A DNA stretch of 64,000 bases from Elusimicrobia bacterium CG1_02_56_21. GTDB lineage: Bacteria; Elusimicrobiota; Elusimicrobia; Elusimicrobiales; UBA9959. Both the position numbers and the translations under genes were made by a program. Position 1 is the first letter of the stretch. Each line of letters starts with the position of its first letter. The stretch is from assembly GCA_001871115.1 (NCBI GenBank), contig MNUR01000122.1:1-64000 (forward strand), written 5' to 3'. Below, piece after piece: positions 8,601-16,201 of the stretch. The notes below the pieces were generated by a model. The model ran no database searches. It was not told the origin of the DNA and worked only from the letters and a program-made list of their open reading frames with translations.

Positions 8601-8867
8601 GAAGCCGAAATCCGAGAAACCCCTTATGGTCTTTACTTTCGGAGCGCCGAGCAGGGCGGTGATGATAGGATAGGTGACCTGGTCCTCCAGGATGTCCGGC
8701 GAGCGGTCCCAGCGTGAATAAACTATCACCTGGGTGTCGGAAAGGTCGGGGATAGCGTCGAGGGAGATATTCTTTACGCAGAAGTAAGCGCCTATCATCG
8801 CCACTGCGGTGAAAATAAGGACTGTCGCCTTGTTGTGCGCGGAAAATGCGATGATCTTTTTTATCAT
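5622..8867 (-). CDS. cusA: CusA-type heavy-metal RND efflux transporter
   Basis: The 1081-residue inner-membrane pump has the RND layout: TM1, large periplasmic loop, TM2-6, second loop, TM7-12. It tracks E. coli CusA closely (for example ATGVGW, VTYDRS-like and RGFSDFG segments). The three methionines of the CusA binding site are present in context: LYMPTTLPG, SMMETT and RIDMLSTG, equivalent to M573, M623 and M672. TM4 carries VDGAIVEVEN, the proton-relay Asp and Glu. This predicts Cu(I)/Ag(I) export. A segment of about 30 residues before the second loop (KPGWLGKAVN region) is longer than in CusA. It is encoded 3 bp after cusB. Confidence 0.95.
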   Translation of the reverse strand: MIKKIIAFSAHNKATVLIFTAVAMIGAYFCVKNISLDAIPDLSDTQVIVYSRWDRSPDILEDQVTYPIITALLGAPKVKTIRGFSDFGFSYVYVIFEDGTDIYWARSRVLEYLSKIQSQLPEGVKTEMGPDATGVGWVYQYALVDKTGKHDLSELRSFQDWNLKFHLQSVPGVAEVASIGGFQKQYQVNLNPNAMAAYNIPLEKVLSAVKDGNSEAGGRVIEFSGAEYMIRGKGYAKSAADIGNIVVGLDAGGTPVLIKSIAKVEIGPEMRRGVSDLDGEGDTVGGIAVIRHKENALNVIKRIKEKIEQIRPSLPEGVEIVTTYDRSDLIYKAIATLKRQLTEEMLIVSLVILIFLWHIPSGIIPIVTIPVSVFLAFIPMYFMGISSNIMSLSGIAISIGVLVDGAIVEVENAYKKLELWNSGGRKGDFHTIRLEALQEVGPSVFFSLLVIAVAFLPIFTLVDQEGRLFKPLAYTKNLSMFMAAILAITLDPALRMMFARMDPFPIKPGWLGKAVNTVAVGTYYPEEKHPVSKALFAVYEPVCKFVLSHPVKTVAFAVLLIISTIPVYLKLGSEFMPPLNEGTILYMPTTLPGLSVTEAQKLMQLQDRILKSVPEVERVFGKAGRADTSTDPAPFSMMETTVVLKPHDEWRSKERWYSSWAPEFLRRLLSHVWYDKLTWEELITDIDSKMRFPGVSNAWTMPIKARIDMLSTGIRTPVGIKIYGADLTQIQKIGVEIEQLITQVKGTRSAFAERTAGGYFLDFTLKRDQLARYGLSVKEAQMAVMSAIGGETISTTVEGRERYSINVRYAREFRDDLNKLGRVLVTSKGGINVPLAQIADIEMRQGPGMIRDENGMLSGYVYVDIEGIDVGTYVKNAKEHVLSGLNIPAGYSLEWSGQYENMLRVRERLKIVLPLTLIIIFILLYTNTKSAAKTFIVLMAVPFSLIGAVWFLYFLNYNVSIAVWVGMIALMGLDAETGVFMLLFLDLSYDGMKAQGRMNNTADLKEAVMHGAVKRVRPKLMTVAAAFMGLIPIMWALGTGSDLMKRIAAPMIGGLASSFALELLVYPVVYYLWKKKKNAFN

Positions 8868-8870
8868 GGT

Positions 8871-10034
8871 CTATTCAGTTATTGTGGACTTCATCCTGGC
8901 TTCCGAGTCGACCAGGAAATTAGCGGAAGTAACGACCTTCTCCCCCGCCTTCAGGCCGAACAATATTATCGTGTAATTATCGGTAACGAACCCGATGCGG
9001 ACTTCCCTCGGAACGAGGGCCCCGCCGCCTTTATCCACAAAAACCAGCTTGCGCGCGCCGGTATTGATTACGGCGCTGTTCGGCACGGCCAGGTGGGAGC
9101 CCAGCGCGACTTTTATCTTTATCTCCGCGTACATATCCGGCTTAAGCAGGTTGTAGGGGTTTTCCACTTCTGCTCTCACCCGCAGCGTACGCGTTTGGGC
9201 GGAAAGGACGGAATCTACGGCCTTGATCGTTCCGCGAAAAATTTTGCCGGGATAAGCAGTGATTTCCGCTTCTATTTCCTGTCCCGGCTCAATCAGGCCG
9301 ATCTCGTATTCATAGATCTGGGCGTAAAGCCAGGCTTTGGCCCCGGGCAGAAGCAGGTTTGCGTGGGTCTGTCCGTCACGGCGCAGAGCGCTTATCTGTT
9401 CTTCCGAAAGCCCTAATTGTCTGAGGCGCAGGCCGGATGCCCGGATAAGGGCTTGGGCCCTTTCATGTATTTCGGGCCACGAGCTGTCCTTAATCTTGTC
9501 TCCGGCTGTTACTGCTTCCTTATACTCAGAGATAGCCTGGTAAAGGTCAGGGTCATAGGCCACTTTGCCGGAGCTCGTCAAGGTATGGGTCAGGGTCCTG
9601 TAGGCAGCGCGGGCGGTCTTTACCCCGATGAGCTGCCGCTTGGTATCGTCCATATTAATCGGGGCCCTGCCTCCTACTTCTTTGGCTGCGCCGGCGACTT
9701 CGTATACAGGTACATAATCCATCCCCATTTCGTCCTTCATCGGGGTTTTGGAGGTTATTTCCGGATTCATCGGGTTGCGGTAGAACTTTATTTTCATTTC
9801 GCCGGTTTGGGCCGCCGGAGCTGCCGCTTCGCTTTTGACCAAATTCATCCCGCAGATAGGGCAGGAGTCGTCCTTCCGGGCAGAGGTATAGGTGGGGTGC
9901 ATCGGGCAGTAGTAAGTATCTTTATGCTCCGCCGCGGCATGGCCGCCGTCGGCGCGGTAATGGTTTATCCCGATCGGGATCGCGGCCAGCAGTACCAGCG
10001 CGAGTATAATAAGAGTTATTTTTTTTGAGCTCAT
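8871..10034 (-). CDS. cusB: CusB-type periplasmic adaptor with HMBD domain
   Basis: The 387-residue membrane-fusion protein has an N-terminal signal/anchor (residues 5-22) and a heavy-metal-binding domain YYCPMHP...CPICGM (Cys43, Cys58, Cys61). A second, cysteine-free segment reads FYRNPMNPEITSKTPMKDEMGMDYVPVYE-like, typical of CusB. Alpha-hairpin, lipoyl and beta-barrel domains follow. It links CusA to the outer-membrane channel and hands metal to the pump. Its start overlaps the cusC stop by 4 bp. Unlike the four-repeat protein at 1123-1737, this HMBD keeps the canonical CPMH. Confidence 0.94.
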   Translation of the reverse strand: MSSKKITLIILALVLLAAIPIGINHYRADGGHAAAEHKDTYYCPMHPTYTSARKDDSCPICGMNLVKSEAAAPAAQTGEMKIKFYRNPMNPEITSKTPMKDEMGMDYVPVYEVAGAAKEVGGRAPINMDDTKRQLIGVKTARAAYRTLTHTLTSSGKVAYDPDLYQAISEYKEAVTAGDKIKDSSWPEIHERAQALIRASGLRLRQLGLSEEQISALRRDGQTHANLLLPGAKAWLYAQIYEYEIGLIEPGQEIEAEITAYPGKIFRGTIKAVDSVLSAQTRTLRVRAEVENPYNLLKPDMYAEIKIKVALGSHLAVPNSAVINTGARKLVFVDKGGGALVPREVRIGFVTDNYTIILFGLKAGEKVVTSANFLVDSEARMKSTITE

Positions 10035-11260
10035 TTTGTTTCCCCTGTAAGCTGCTCAACCCGGGAAAGCCAGGTCTGGTAATCCACTATATAGCGGTAA
10101 TAGTCCATCCGGAAATCAAGCAGCGTGCGCTGCGCGTCCAGCAGGTCCATAAAGCCGGTCTTATCAGCCTGGTAGCCGCTCCGGGCAATTTTAAGGGCTT
10201 CTTCCGCCTGGGGGATCACGCTGTCCCGGTAAAGGTCGAGCAGCCTCAGGTTGGTGCGGGCTTTGATGTCCGCCTCCCTGAGCGATGCGGCCAGCTCGTT
10301 GCCGGCGGCCTTGTATTGGGCCTTTGCCATCTCCCTGTCGGCACCGGCCTCCGCTACCACGGCCTTTTGCCTGGAGAACCAGAGCGGTATAGTCAGGCCC
10401 AGCGCGACGTCGTAAGTGTTGTTCATAGCCGTCCCTGGGGCTTTTCTGGTCCTGTACAGCAGCATAAAATCCGGCAGGTACCCGGCTTTAGAAAGGGTTA
10501 GCCGGCGCTCCGCCTGATCTACTTTAAGCGAATAGGCTTTTAGCCCCGGGTTGTAGCTGAAGGCTTCGTCGCGGAGCTCCGCATAATCGGCGCCGGGGCG
10601 GGAGGGCTCTAATTCAGCCGGTTCCGGCAGGGAAGACAGCGTGTCCCGGTCCATCATCGCGTTCAGGATTGCCGCCGCGGTTTCTTTCTCCTGCTTTACC
10701 GTGACCAGCCGGTTAAGCGTGCGCGAAAGTTCTACCTGGGCTTTTATAGCGTCGCTCTGGGAAGCGTTCCCGACCGAATATTTAGTCTCGGCTATTCTGG
10801 AGAAGCCGCGCAGCAACTCCACCGTCTCGTTAAAGATAAGTTCGGCCTTTGAGGCCATGTAATATTCGTAGAACAGCGCCTTGGCTTTGGCTATCAGCTC
10901 TATTTCTTTGGCGGCGTATAGCGAGGAATAAAAAGCGTGTTCATCCTTGGCGATATTCTTGCGCAGGAGGAGTTTGTAGGGATTGTCTATCGCCTGGCTT
11001 ATCGAGATGTTCCTTTCTCCGGCGTCGCTAATAAAATTCTTTCCGGAGGGCGTGAACATGCGCTCGAATTCTATCACCGGGTCTTTAAGGATATAGGCCT
11101 GCTTTATGCGGCTTTTGTAAGCCAGGGAAACCGCTTTGGCGGCCTTGAGGTCCGGGTTCTTTGCCCGGACTTCTGCCAGGACCTCATCCAGGCTCAGCGC
11201 GGCGCCGGCGGTGGCGCAGAAGCCGGAAATGAGGAGGATAGCCGCCAGGGTTTTCTTCAT
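10031..11260 (-). CDS. cusC: TolC/CusC-family outer-membrane channel
   Basis: The 409-residue outer-membrane efflux protein has signal peptide MKKTLAAILLISGFCATAGA. Two repeated helical halves are rich in Ala/Lys/Glu, with SLDEVLAEVRAKNPDLKAA at the N-terminal start and a second copy around residue 200. It would form the trimeric exit duct for CusAB. There is no lipobox, so it is soluble-signal type rather than lipoprotein like E. coli CusC. It lies 10 bp after the DUF4190-like gene and overlaps cusB. Confidence 0.92.
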   Translation of the reverse strand: MKKTLAAILLISGFCATAGAALSLDEVLAEVRAKNPDLKAAKAVSLAYKSRIKQAYILKDPVIEFERMFTPSGKNFISDAGERNISISQAIDNPYKLLLRKNIAKDEHAFYSSLYAAKEIELIAKAKALFYEYYMASKAELIFNETVELLRGFSRIAETKYSVGNASQSDAIKAQVELSRTLNRLVTVKQEKETAAAILNAMMDRDTLSSLPEPAELEPSRPGADYAELRDEAFSYNPGLKAYSLKVDQAERRLTLSKAGYLPDFMLLYRTRKAPGTAMNNTYDVALGLTIPLWFSRQKAVVAEAGADREMAKAQYKAAGNELAASLREADIKARTNLRLLDLYRDSVIPQAEEALKIARSGYQADKTGFMDLLDAQRTLLDFRMDYYRYIVDYQTWLSRVEQLTGETK

Positions 11261-11269
11261 AATGATTTC

Positions 11270-11524
11270 CTACTTAGCAAGTTTTCCGGCCAGGCTGCTT
11301 AAAGCGGGGATATGGTAGAGGAAAACGCTGGTGATCAAAAGAAGGTAGGCCAGGCCGGAAATTATCGCGGTTTTGGCCAGCTTGCTGCCGCGCGGGGTTA
11401 TTGACGGATCTTTTAGCGCAATTACGCCAAAGGTTACGGCCAGGGCGGCTTTTTCTATACCGAAGAAATGGACGAACGAGAGGGCGCCCATCGCGAGGGC
11501 AGCCGCGGCTAGTTTAGTGGACAT
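11270..11524 (-). CDS. Small two-helix membrane protein (DUF4190-like)
   Basis: The 84-residue product starts MSTKLAAAALAMGAL, with two hydrophobic segments (about 5-35 and 53-75) separated by a GVIALKDPSITPRGSKLAK segment. That layout resembles DUF4190-type small membrane proteins (resemblance judged by eye). The ATG at 11524 follows CGGAG and lies inside the 3' end of the anti-sigma gene (11-bp overlap), so translation is coupled. A longer frame upstream would read through anti-sigma coding sequence and is rejected. Function unknown; it may assist pump assembly or anti-sigma control. Confidence 0.7.
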   Translation of the reverse strand: MSTKLAAAALAMGALSFVHFFGIEKAALAVTFGVIALKDPSITPRGSKLAKTAIISGLAYLLLITSVFLYHIPALSSLAGKLAK

Positions 11525-12107
11525 GTTGTTTCTCCGTATCCTCGATATTCCCGGCTTCTCCGGTTCCGGCGCTGGATTGCATTTTATCCATTTCGCAGCT
11601 TTCACAGGGGCACATGCTTTTCTTTCCTGCCTCGTGCATGCATTGGCACATATAGGCGGAGCAGTCGCCGCAAAGGCGCGCCAGCGCTACCGGGTTTAGT
11701 ATGCTGGCAGGCTTAATAAGCTGCGCCAGTACTTTGCTGCCCAGGCCGGAGCGGGGGCCGCTCTCCATAGCGCTGACCTTGAGGCCGAAGGAGAAGAGGC
11801 TTATGGTTATAAGACTTATCATAACGGCCATTGCGGGCACAGGTACGCGCAGGAAACGGCGCAAAGAGGAACTGTGCCGGTTCAGCGCGCGGGCGGCGGC
11901 AGTCACCCTGGCGGCGAAGAAAGGGGACGGTTCTACGGGAGGCAGTCTCTTTATCCGTGCATCCGCTTCTGAAATAAGCCGGAATTCTTCCGAGCAGGAG
12001 AAACAGGTCTCTATATGCGAACTGACGGAGGCCCGGTCTTCGTCGTTCAGAGCGCCGTCAATATAGGCTGAAAGTTTTTCCGCTATCTTTAAACACTTAC
12101 CAGACAT
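11514..12107 (-). CDS. Membrane anti-sigma factor with C-terminal Cys-rich tail
   Basis: The 197-residue protein has an N-terminal zf-HC2/ZAS domain (Cys5, His31, Cys35, Cys38), a single membrane helix (about 90-110) and a C-terminal region that should be periplasmic. Residues 146-176 hold seven cysteines (146, 149, 154, 156, 166, 168, 171) with several Met and a His, ending in a QHVH tail. ZAS domains bind ECF sigma factors, and one is encoded two genes upstream. The tail looks like a soft-metal or redox sensor, which would fit control of the adjacent cus genes. That sensing role is inference. The ATG follows a weak GAGG site. Confidence 0.86.
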   Translation of the reverse strand: MSGKCLKIAEKLSAYIDGALNDEDRASVSSHIETCFSCSEEFRLISEADARIKRLPPVEPSPFFAARVTAAARALNRHSSSLRRFLRVPVPAMAVMISLITISLFSFGLKVSAMESGPRSGLGSKVLAQLIKPASILNPVALARLCGDCSAYMCQCMHEAGKKSMCPCESCEMDKMQSSAGTGEAGNIEDTEKQHVH

Positions 12108-12206
12108 AATTTACCTCTGCAAGGTTTAACGGAATATCTTTGAAAAACTTGCGGTGTCTTGGAAAAAGAGGAGCGCGGGATGTCGGTGCTTCTCCCGGGA
12201 CCGTGG

Positions 12207-12761
12207 TCAATGCTTGTGCTTATGGCCCTTCTGTCCGGCCTGGTTGTCCGGAAGCGGGCTGGTTTTGCCGGTCTCTTCGGTGCCTGCGGCGATAGAAACT
12301 GTCGCTGGCTTTACCGCGGCGCCTTCCAGGTAGACCATGCGCGCCCCTATATCGGCTGCCTGCAGAACCGCCAGATTGGCCAGCCCCAGCAGAGTGAGGA
12401 AAGCCCAGGCGCTTTTAGGCCGCTGCTCCGAATGAAAGAAGCTCCAGGCGCTCAGCGCGCCCGATGCCGCCAGAACTATCCAGGCCAGGGTTTCATGCGT
12501 GCCCATCATATTGTGTATCACTTCATTATGAGGGAAACTGTCCTCCGCTAAGACGCCGGTTATTAAAGCGGCCAGAGCGCCGGCAGCGGCCATGTAAAGG
12601 CAGGCCCGGCCGGCGGAGTTGAGCGCCGGCTTTTTAAGGGCTATTCCCAGAGCGTAAAGCAGGAAGGCCCCGGGCAGGAATGCTACCGGGAAATGCACGA
12701 ACATAGGGTGGATATTGAAGAATTCTCTGACCGCGCCGAAACCCAGTAAAGACCAGTCCAT
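12207..12761 (-). CDS. DUF2231-family membrane protein with His tail
   Basis: The 184-residue product has four to five hydrophobic helices. The family hallmark is near the N-terminus: HPMFVHFPVAFLPG. The C-terminus ends GHKHKH, a possible metal ligand set. DUF2231 proteins are inner-membrane proteins of unknown function, often found near metal or redox genes. The ATG at 12761 is chosen over one 24 bp upstream because AAGGAGG sits 6 bp before it. It lies between the DUF302 gene and the anti-sigma gene, so probably belongs to the same regulon. Confidence 0.82.
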   Translation of the reverse strand: MDWSLLGFGAVREFFNIHPMFVHFPVAFLPGAFLLYALGIALKKPALNSAGRACLYMAAAGALAALITGVLAEDSFPHNEVIHNMMGTHETLAWIVLAASGALSAWSFFHSEQRPKSAWAFLTLLGLANLAVLQAADIGARMVYLEGAAVKPATVSIAAGTEETGKTSPLPDNQAGQKGHKHKH

Positions 12762-12814
12762 ATCAACCTCCTTCCGCTCAGCCAAGTCTTATCCGCTGAA
12801 TTTTTAAGGCTGCC

Positions 12815-13204
12815 TTAAACTACAGCGTCAAAGGCTCGCTTCAGCAGAGTTTCAACTTCAAGGGCCAGGGGCCTGAGGCTTTCATTTTCTACGCTGCCCA
12901 TGGCGACCGAAGGCTTGATGACCGAGACGGCAGTTTTCCCGCCCTTCTCGTATACGATCACATTGCAGGGCAGGAGCAGGCCGATATTCTCTTCCGCCTG
13001 TATCGCTTTGTGGGCGTGGGCCGGGCTGCAGGCTCCTAGTATTACATAATTACGGAAGTCTATGCCCAGCTTCTCCTTGAACTTTTCTTTTACGTCTATC
13101 TTTGTCAGTATGCCGAACCCCTCTTTCTTAAGCGCGGCCGTTATTGCTTCCACCGCCCCGTCAAAAGACATGTCCAGCTCTTTGGTGAAACCGTATTTTA
13201 TCAT
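12815..13204 (-). CDS. DUF302-family protein
   Basis: The 129-residue protein shows the DUF302 pattern: an FDGAVEAITAALKKEGFGILTKIDV segment, then ILGACSPAHAHKAIQAEENIGLLLPCNVIVYEKGG. Two cysteines, one in GACSP and one in LPCNV, are typical. It has no signal peptide. DUF302 domains bind nucleotides or small ligands in a few structures, but the cellular role is unsettled. The ATG at 13204 is preceded by GGGGGGAG. The transcript starts at a dedicated promoter (13271-13298) with a GC-rich hairpin in its leader. Confidence 0.85.
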   Translation of the reverse strand: MIKYGFTKELDMSFDGAVEAITAALKKEGFGILTKIDVKEKFKEKLGIDFRNYVILGACSPAHAHKAIQAEENIGLLLPCNVIVYEKGGKTAVSVIKPSVAMGSVENESLRPLALEVETLLKRAFDAVV

Positions 13205-13222
13205 TTCTCCCCCCGTAATTAT

Positions 13223-13250
13223 GAGCGGGCGCGGCAGCGGCGGCCCGCTC
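13223..13250 (-). promoter_or_regulatory. Leader hairpin upstream of the DUF302 gene
   Basis: GAGCGGGC and GCCCGCTC form a perfect 8-bp stem with a 12-base GC-rich loop. It lies between the -10 box and the ribosome-binding site of the DUF302 gene, inside the 5' leader. There is no T run, so it is not a terminator. It could stabilise the mRNA or bind a regulator. Confidence 0.6.
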
Positions 13251-13270
13251 ACATTAATGCTTATCGTTCA

Positions 13271-13298
13271 ATTATGGCAAATCTCGGGAAGTTGTCAA
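13271..13298 (-). promoter_or_regulatory. Sigma-70-type promoter for the DUF302-to-cus block
   Basis: TTGACA (13293-13298) and CATAAT (13271-13276) are separated by 16 bp, on the minus strand, directly after the ECF sigma stop codon. It gives the downstream genes a housekeeping promoter independent of readthrough from the sigma gene. Confidence 0.72.
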
Positions 13299-13311
13299 AT
13301 AGCCGGCGGCT

Positions 13312-13896
13312 TTAGCTCCTGTCTTTGAACTTCTTTGACAGGCTTTGCCGGGCCCGGAACAGCAGGGATTCTACAGAGGAGACGGAAAGGTCCATTATTT
13401 CGCCTATTTCGCAATAGGAGCGGCCCTCGTAAACCCTTAGCATGATGGCCGCCTGCTGAGCCTCCGGGAGTTCTGCCAGCATCGCGGCCACTTCTTTGTT
13501 CTGCTGTTTGGTTTCATAGATTGAATCCGGCTTGCTGCCGGGGGCTCCCGCCGGGTCCTGTATGCCCGGGCCGTCCAGGCTGTGAGTAGGGGCCCTTTCC
13601 GACCTGCTTTTATTGCTGCGGGCCTGGTCTACGGCCAGGTTATAGGCTATTTTGTAAAGGATGGTGGAGAGCTTCGCGCCTGGCTTAAGTATCGGGGCGG
13701 CCTTATAGAGCCGGAGGAAAGCTTCCTGGGCCAGGTCTTCGCTGGAGCTCTGGTTCTGCGTATAGCGGTAGAGGAAATTTATGAGCGGGCCGGAGTGTTT
13801 TTCCACGATCCGGGTGAAGGCTTCACCATTGCCGGCATTGAATTGCGCCAGCAGGTCAAAGTCCTCCTGCCAGCCGATAGGTTTCTCTTCCGCCAT
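13312..13896 (-). CDS. ECF-family RNA polymerase sigma factor
   Basis: The 194-residue protein has sigma region 2 (about 15-85, with DLAQEAFLRLYK) and region 4 (about 138-190, helix-turn-helix YCEIGEIMDLSVSSVESLLFRARQ). A short linker replaces region 3. No C-terminal extension is present. The partner is probably the ZAS anti-sigma factor at 11514-12107, although two genes lie between them. The gene heads the co-directional metal block. A -10-like TAAAAT lies 5 bp before the ATG; no convincing -35 or ECF-type GAAC/GTC promoter was found by eye. Confidence 0.93.
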   Translation of the reverse strand: MAEEKPIGWQEDFDLLAQFNAGNGEAFTRIVEKHSGPLINFLYRYTQNQSSSEDLAQEAFLRLYKAAPILKPGAKLSTILYKIAYNLAVDQARSNKSRSERAPTHSLDGPGIQDPAGAPGSKPDSIYETKQQNKEVAAMLAELPEAQQAAIMLRVYEGRSYCEIGEIMDLSVSSVESLLFRARQSLSKKFKDRS

Positions 13897-14658
13897 ACGG
13901 TATTTTACTTTATTTAAATGTAAGGGCAGGCCGGGTCCCCTTCAGGCAGCTATCCGGCCGGTTGAGACAGACCGCATAAATATGCCCTTAAGACCCTTGA
14001 AATACAGGGTTCTGTGAGCTACTGTATAGTAGGAAAAAGGGGAAGGGGTCTCTCCCCTGTGATGAGCGAAGCGCGGTCGAGACCCATGCTGAGGGCGGGC
14101 CGTAGCGGCCCGCCCCGCTTTTATCCTGAAGCGCTTTAAACAGCAGGTTAAAGCGCAGGCTGCCGCGCCCGGCCGGGTATCATCGAGGCGTTCCACAACT
14201 TTTCCGACCTGGCCACATAGGCGGTGGCGTATGCTGAAGACCCGGCAGAGGAAGATGGCCGTTATCCCCTCAAAGATAGAGGTCCCGTTCATGCATAGTA
14301 GAGCCGAGCGGCAGTACGAAACCGGCTATTTCCGGAGGCAGGCCAAGGCCCTGCGCGGCCGGGCCGGCTACATAATAGTTTACCCATACTACAAGTGGGT
14401 GGTTCCCCCCCAACTGGGTATTTGCGAGGACGCCCAGGGCGGCGCCTAAAAAAGACCAGTCAGTATTTTGGCGTGAAGTTTTGCGCTTCTGCGGCTGACT
14501 TTAACAGGTTTTCCCATTTTCCACTCCTGTCGGCTTTTCCCTTTTCAGGTGGCTTCGTGGAAGGTGGTGTCTCCCGCTACTCCGCAGCGGATAGCACTAG
14601 GGAAGGCCGCCGTAAGAATCGCCGTGTAATCGTGATAATTACGCATAAAATAAAATAG
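13897..14658. other. Gene-free stretch with strong hairpins
   Basis: This 760-bp stretch lies between two minus-strand genes and contains no recognisable coding sequence. A perfect 10-bp hairpin (GGGCGGGCCG with CGGCCCGCCC, loop TAG) lies at 14093-14115. GGGTCTC at 14046-14052 can pair with GAGACCC at 14079-14085. AGGGG at 14044-14048 can instead pair with CCCCT at 14054-14058, giving two mutually exclusive folds. A 72-codon plus frame at 14231-14449 has no SD, no recognised match and odd composition. The segment could hold a structured RNA or decayed genes. I cannot name either. Confidence 0.5.
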
Positions 14659-16134
14659 TCATCTCTCTCCGCATACTGCGCCCGCCGCCCTGGCTGCCGC
14701 AGAATTTCTTTTGAATGCCGGGTCTATAGAGATCAGCGCCTTTGCCGATATTACGCGAAGCGTGCAGTCCCGGCTCTTCAAATTTTCTTTCAAGGCCGGC
14801 AGTGCTTTTCCTGCGGCAGGACCCAGGGCGCCCAAAGCCGAGGCGGCTTGCTTTTTTACTTGCAGGCTGCGGTCCTTCAAAGAGCCGATAAGGGACGACA
14901 TCGCCTGTCTGCTGCCGGGGGCCAGGCGGGAGAGAACCGGTATTAGGGAGGCGCGGAATAGCGGATCTTTGTCTTTCATCGCCTCGGAGAGTTCGCGCGC
15001 GGAGCTCCTCGGCAGGAGCGTTGGGGCGGCCATGGCATAGGTTTCCAAAGCGGCGGCTGCGGCCCTTCGCACCGAAAGGTCTGTGTCTTTAAGGGCGGCC
15101 AGGGCTGCTGCAGCGGTTTCCCCGGGCGGCGGGAACATTCGGGATATAACCATTGCCGCACCGGATCGCACCGCTGGATCGGGATCTTTCAGCGCTTCGC
15201 TCAGCCATTTTCCCGCCGGGCTGCCGGTTTTTATCAGAGCGATAGAGGCCCAGGTCCGCTCAACTTCGTCCTTGCTCTGCGCGGAGCGGAACAGGGCGGA
15301 GATATAACTTTCCGGAAAAAGTTCCATAGCTCCGGGCGTGTAGTTCCCCAGCGCCCGGGCCGCCGCGGCGCGGACTATGGGGTCTCTGTCTTCGAGGGAA
15401 GCTATTAGCGGGGCGGTTGCTTCTGCCGGCGGCGGGAACATCCGGGATAATACCTGTGCCGCTCCGGACCTTATTTTCTCGTCAGGCGCTTTTAGCGCCG
15501 CGGACAGCCAGGTCCCGGCCGGCCTGCCTATTTTTACCAGGGCTATTGAAGCTATTGTTTTCAGGTCATTACCGCCCGAGAATGCCGCCCGGGCCAGAGG
15601 CGGGACAGCGTCTTTGGCGGCGGGCCCTATCTCCGAAAGGATCCTTGCGGATTCCACGGCCAGGGCGGTGTCGGGGCTATCCAGGTTTTTTGCAAGTAAG
15701 GCCGCCGCCGCGGCGCCGTGCGCCGGGAGTATCCGGGCGGCTTCCCGGCGCAGAGCCGGGTCCCGGCTTTTAAGCGCTGCTGCCAGCAGCGGCGCGGCGC
15801 CTTCAAGTTTTGACAGCGCCCGCGCCGCCGATGAAGCCACGAGGTCTCCCCCGGTGAGGGCCGCTATCAATTCCGGGATAGCCGGCTCCGCCGCCTGGCC
15901 AAGGTCCTCCAAAGCGGAGGCGGCGTAGCCGCGGCAGGGCGAATTCTTCCGGGCAAGTATTTTTTTCAGGCCATAGACCGCTTTACTGCGTTTTTTTGCG
16001 TCCGAGCGGTTTAATTCGTCTATAGCCATGGAGCGGACCTGCGGGTCTGCCGTTAAAAGGTTTTTGTTAAGGGACGAGCAACCGGCCAGCAGCAATGGCA
16101 CAGCAAAAAATATGGATATAGTCAGGCGTTTCAT
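14659..16134 (-). CDS. HEAT-repeat lipoprotein
   Basis: The 491-residue product starts with a lipoprotein signal (MKRLTISIFFAVPLLLAGC; lipobox LAGC, Cys19). The rest is a run of about twelve HEAT/PBS-lyase-type repeats of 30-38 residues, with recurring DPxxRxxAAxxL and L..ALKDxD patterns. Two neighbouring blocks, around residues 165-240 and 275-340, are close copies (KTGSPAGKWLSEALKDPDP against KIGRPAGTWLSAALKAPDE). Such solenoids act as protein-binding scaffolds. It is expected on the periplasmic face of the inner or outer membrane. Partner unknown; the gene stands alone upstream of a 760-bp gap. Confidence 0.85.
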   Translation of the reverse strand: MKRLTISIFFAVPLLLAGCSSLNKNLLTADPQVRSMAIDELNRSDAKKRSKAVYGLKKILARKNSPCRGYAASALEDLGQAAEPAIPELIAALTGGDLVASSAARALSKLEGAAPLLAAALKSRDPALRREAARILPAHGAAAAALLAKNLDSPDTALAVESARILSEIGPAAKDAVPPLARAAFSGGNDLKTIASIALVKIGRPAGTWLSAALKAPDEKIRSGAAQVLSRMFPPPAEATAPLIASLEDRDPIVRAAAARALGNYTPGAMELFPESYISALFRSAQSKDEVERTWASIALIKTGSPAGKWLSEALKDPDPAVRSGAAMVISRMFPPPGETAAAALAALKDTDLSVRRAAAAALETYAMAAPTLLPRSSARELSEAMKDKDPLFRASLIPVLSRLAPGSRQAMSSLIGSLKDRSLQVKKQAASALGALGPAAGKALPALKENLKSRDCTLRVISAKALISIDPAFKRNSAAARAAGAVCGER

Positions 16135-16201
16135 AGCAGGAGTTAAAAGGATACAACTTTTAGCTGCGGGCGGGTATCAGTAAGGAAGATTGTATAAAAC
16201 A

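Noticed and set aside
14093-14115. Strong hairpin as a terminator
   Set aside because: No T run on either side within a few bases (one side has CTTTTAT after C-rich sequence); no gene ends next to it.
14231-14449. 72-codon frame in the gene-free region
   Set aside because: No SD, biased composition and no recognisable motif; kept only as part of the gap description.
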